A stretch of 64,000 bases of DNA, taken from the NCBI GenBank assembly GCA_905221605.1, contig CAJNDS010002072.1:641197-705196 (forward strand), in the 5' to 3' direction. This stretch comes from Symbiodinium natans (taxonomy: Eukaryota > Sar > Dinophyceae > Suessiales > Symbiodiniaceae). Position 1 is the stretch's first letter. Every line of letters starts with the position of its first letter. Position numbers and translations under genes: made by a program. Below, piece after piece: positions 63,057 through 64,000 of the stretch. Under the pieces are notes generated by a model. It made no database searches. It was not told the DNA's origin and was given only the letters and a program-made list of their open reading frames with translations.

Positions 63057-63584
63057 ATGGCCATGGTCGACTTCATGGTCGCCCGAGCAAGAGGAGCACG
63101 AGTGCCAGACGAAGTCTGCCCCAGCGAACCCTGGGACGTCCTGCGACAGGATCAAGCCATGGCACTTCTTTCATATGCGGAGCACTTGACGGAACTCCAT
63201 GATCTCCTGACCACTGATGCGTACCAAAAGATGCGTACAGACCTTCGCCTGGGCAGAACCTGGCTGTCGCGATCCATCACAGCATCCGAACTGGCCTCGC
63301 TTGAAGCAATGTGGCACAATACCACGATGCCAGAGAGTTTTGCCAAGCTACACCTCACTCTCCAGCTCAAAGGGCAAATTGCTGCACACCTTCCGGAAGA
63401 CTCCAGAGCACAGGACAGACTACTTACCATACTCTCTCCCCTGGAGAATGACGTCCTGGACCAGGCCTTCCCCTGGATTCTGGCCTTTAAGATGCTCACG
63501 CCTGAGCGCAGGATGATATTCCGATATGCTCTTCTTACGGCAGCGGGCCCCTCGGCTACAGCGCCGGTTACGCAGACCGAGTGA
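63057..63584 (+). CDS. Third LINE ORF, unidentified protein
   Basis: 175 aa from the ATG at 63,057. The frame is open from 62,853, and the upstream translation looks protein-like (LSPITTEAELHLRRLSTRIY just before the ATG), so the real product may be longer, up to about 243 residues, with an unknown start. I recognise no domain. The sequence is mostly helical in character: AMALLSYAEHLTELHDLL, WLSRSITASELASLEAMW and LLTILSPLENDVLDQAF. No Cys cluster, signal peptide or membrane segment. The stop TGA (63,582-63,584) lies in the loop of hairpin copy 8, so both boundaries of this open frame fall in hairpin loops. Strand and spacing place it in the same element as the two upstream ORFs. Confidence 0.7.
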   Translation: MAMVDFMVARARGARVPDEVCPSEPWDVLRQDQAMALLSYAEHLTELHDLLTTDAYQKMRTDLRLGRTWLSRSITASELASLEAMWHNTTMPESFAKLHLTLQLKGQIAAHLPEDSRAQDRLLTILSPLENDVLDQAFPWILAFKMLTPERRMIFRYALLTAAGPSATAPVTQTE

Positions 63585-63602
63585 GGTCCCCTCCTGGTCA
63601 GC
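63572..63602 (+). other. Hairpin module copy 8, supplies the third ORF's stop
   Basis: GCAGACC (63,572-63,578) pairs with GGTCAGC (63,596-63,602) with one mismatch. Core GAGGTCCCCTC at 63,583-63,593. TGA of the third ORF is part of GTGAGG. Confidence 0.8.
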
Positions 63603-64000
63603 TACTTAACAAACCTAATCAACTTCTTTCTCACAAGAAGATCGATGAAGCCTGCTGCTAACAGACAAAGGAGAATTATTCCCGCTACTCTGCGCCTCTC
63701 CCAAACACAAATCTAGACACCCCTCTCCCTCTCCGAGCAGAGCCTCAGGTCCTTAACCAGAAAGAGGGAAACACGCACCATTGCCAGCGCCTCAGCTCTG
63801 CCCACCTTCAGCTTGAACTCTGCTGCGCAACCCCCCCCTGCAGCTTAGCCCGAGAGAGGCCTTCCTTGAAATTTCACCTCCTGGCTCCTTACCTTCGGCC
63901 TAAAAGCACCAAGGCAGCTGTGTTTGCTCAGGCTAACATCAGAGCCTTCATACGAGTGAGGTCCCCTCCTGTATGAGCCTGACCATGGAGGCCCTCCCTC
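63603..64000 (+). other. LINE 3' portion, no ORF seen, continues beyond the window
   Basis: About 400 bp without a long open frame. C-rich pyrimidine stretches and no poly(A) or simple-repeat tail, so the 3' end of the element is not reached. The only recognisable signal is hairpin copy 9. Confidence 0.55.
63939..63982 (+). other. Hairpin module copy 9
   Basis: TCATAC (63,948-63,953) pairs with GTATGA (63,971-63,976); TCAG and CTGA extend the stem after an internal loop. Core GAGGTCCCCTC at 63,958-63,968. Confidence 0.78.

Overview
The window looks like nuclear DNA of a dinoflagellate, possibly Symbiodiniaceae or a relative. The evidence is TTTAGGG-type repeats, no compact gene organisation, and a LINE retrotransposon of a kind expected in those genomes. 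This is an inference: TTTAGGG is shared with plants and other algae, and no dinoflagellate spliced-leader sequence was seen.

The window has two parts with a sharp boundary near 54,443. Positions 1-54,443 are an almost gene-free mosaic. Tens of telomere-like arrays, (TTTAGGG)n and (CCCTAAA)n, occur in both orientations and in many local variants (CTTAGGG, TTTGGGGG, TTTAGGGGG, CCCTAAAA, an 11-bp CCCCGGYTAAA satellite). Between them lie short unique spacers, usually 80-300 bp, long G or C runs, AT/CA microsatellites, and several families of foldback mini-elements of about 100-130 bp with inverted ends. Five islands lack telomere-like repeats or nearly so (about 10.6-11.45 and 11.53-12.05 kb, 17.2-18.6 kb, 18.6-20.1 kb, 40.6-41.65 kb, 49.4-50.5 kb). 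They hold minisatellites and unidentified sequence. I found no convincing host gene, tRNA, rRNA or CRISPR array.

Positions 54,444-64,000 lack telomere-like repeats. A leader region with inverted and direct repeats, a (CG)n tract and a 325-bp (GTT)n array comes first. It is followed by a plus-strand non-LTR retrotransposon that runs off the right edge. Its first ORF (56,184-61,574, about 1,796 aa) encodes an APE-type endonuclease, a reverse transcriptase with an FADD box, four Cys/His zinc-finger-like motifs, and a C-terminal domain resembling a ubiquitin-specific protease. Two unidentified ORFs follow (61,664-62,737 and 63,057-63,584).

The most striking signal is a short hairpin module used at least nine times in this retrotransposon. 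Each copy has the core GAGG-TCN-CCTC; the flanking arms are different in every copy but base-pair with each other. Copies sit immediately after each ORF, supply the stop codon of the third ORF, begin the open frames of the second and third ORFs, and occur in frame in linkers of the large polyprotein. The layout suggests that the hairpins either spread as minute insertions or separate or regulate the ORFs on a polycistronic RNA.
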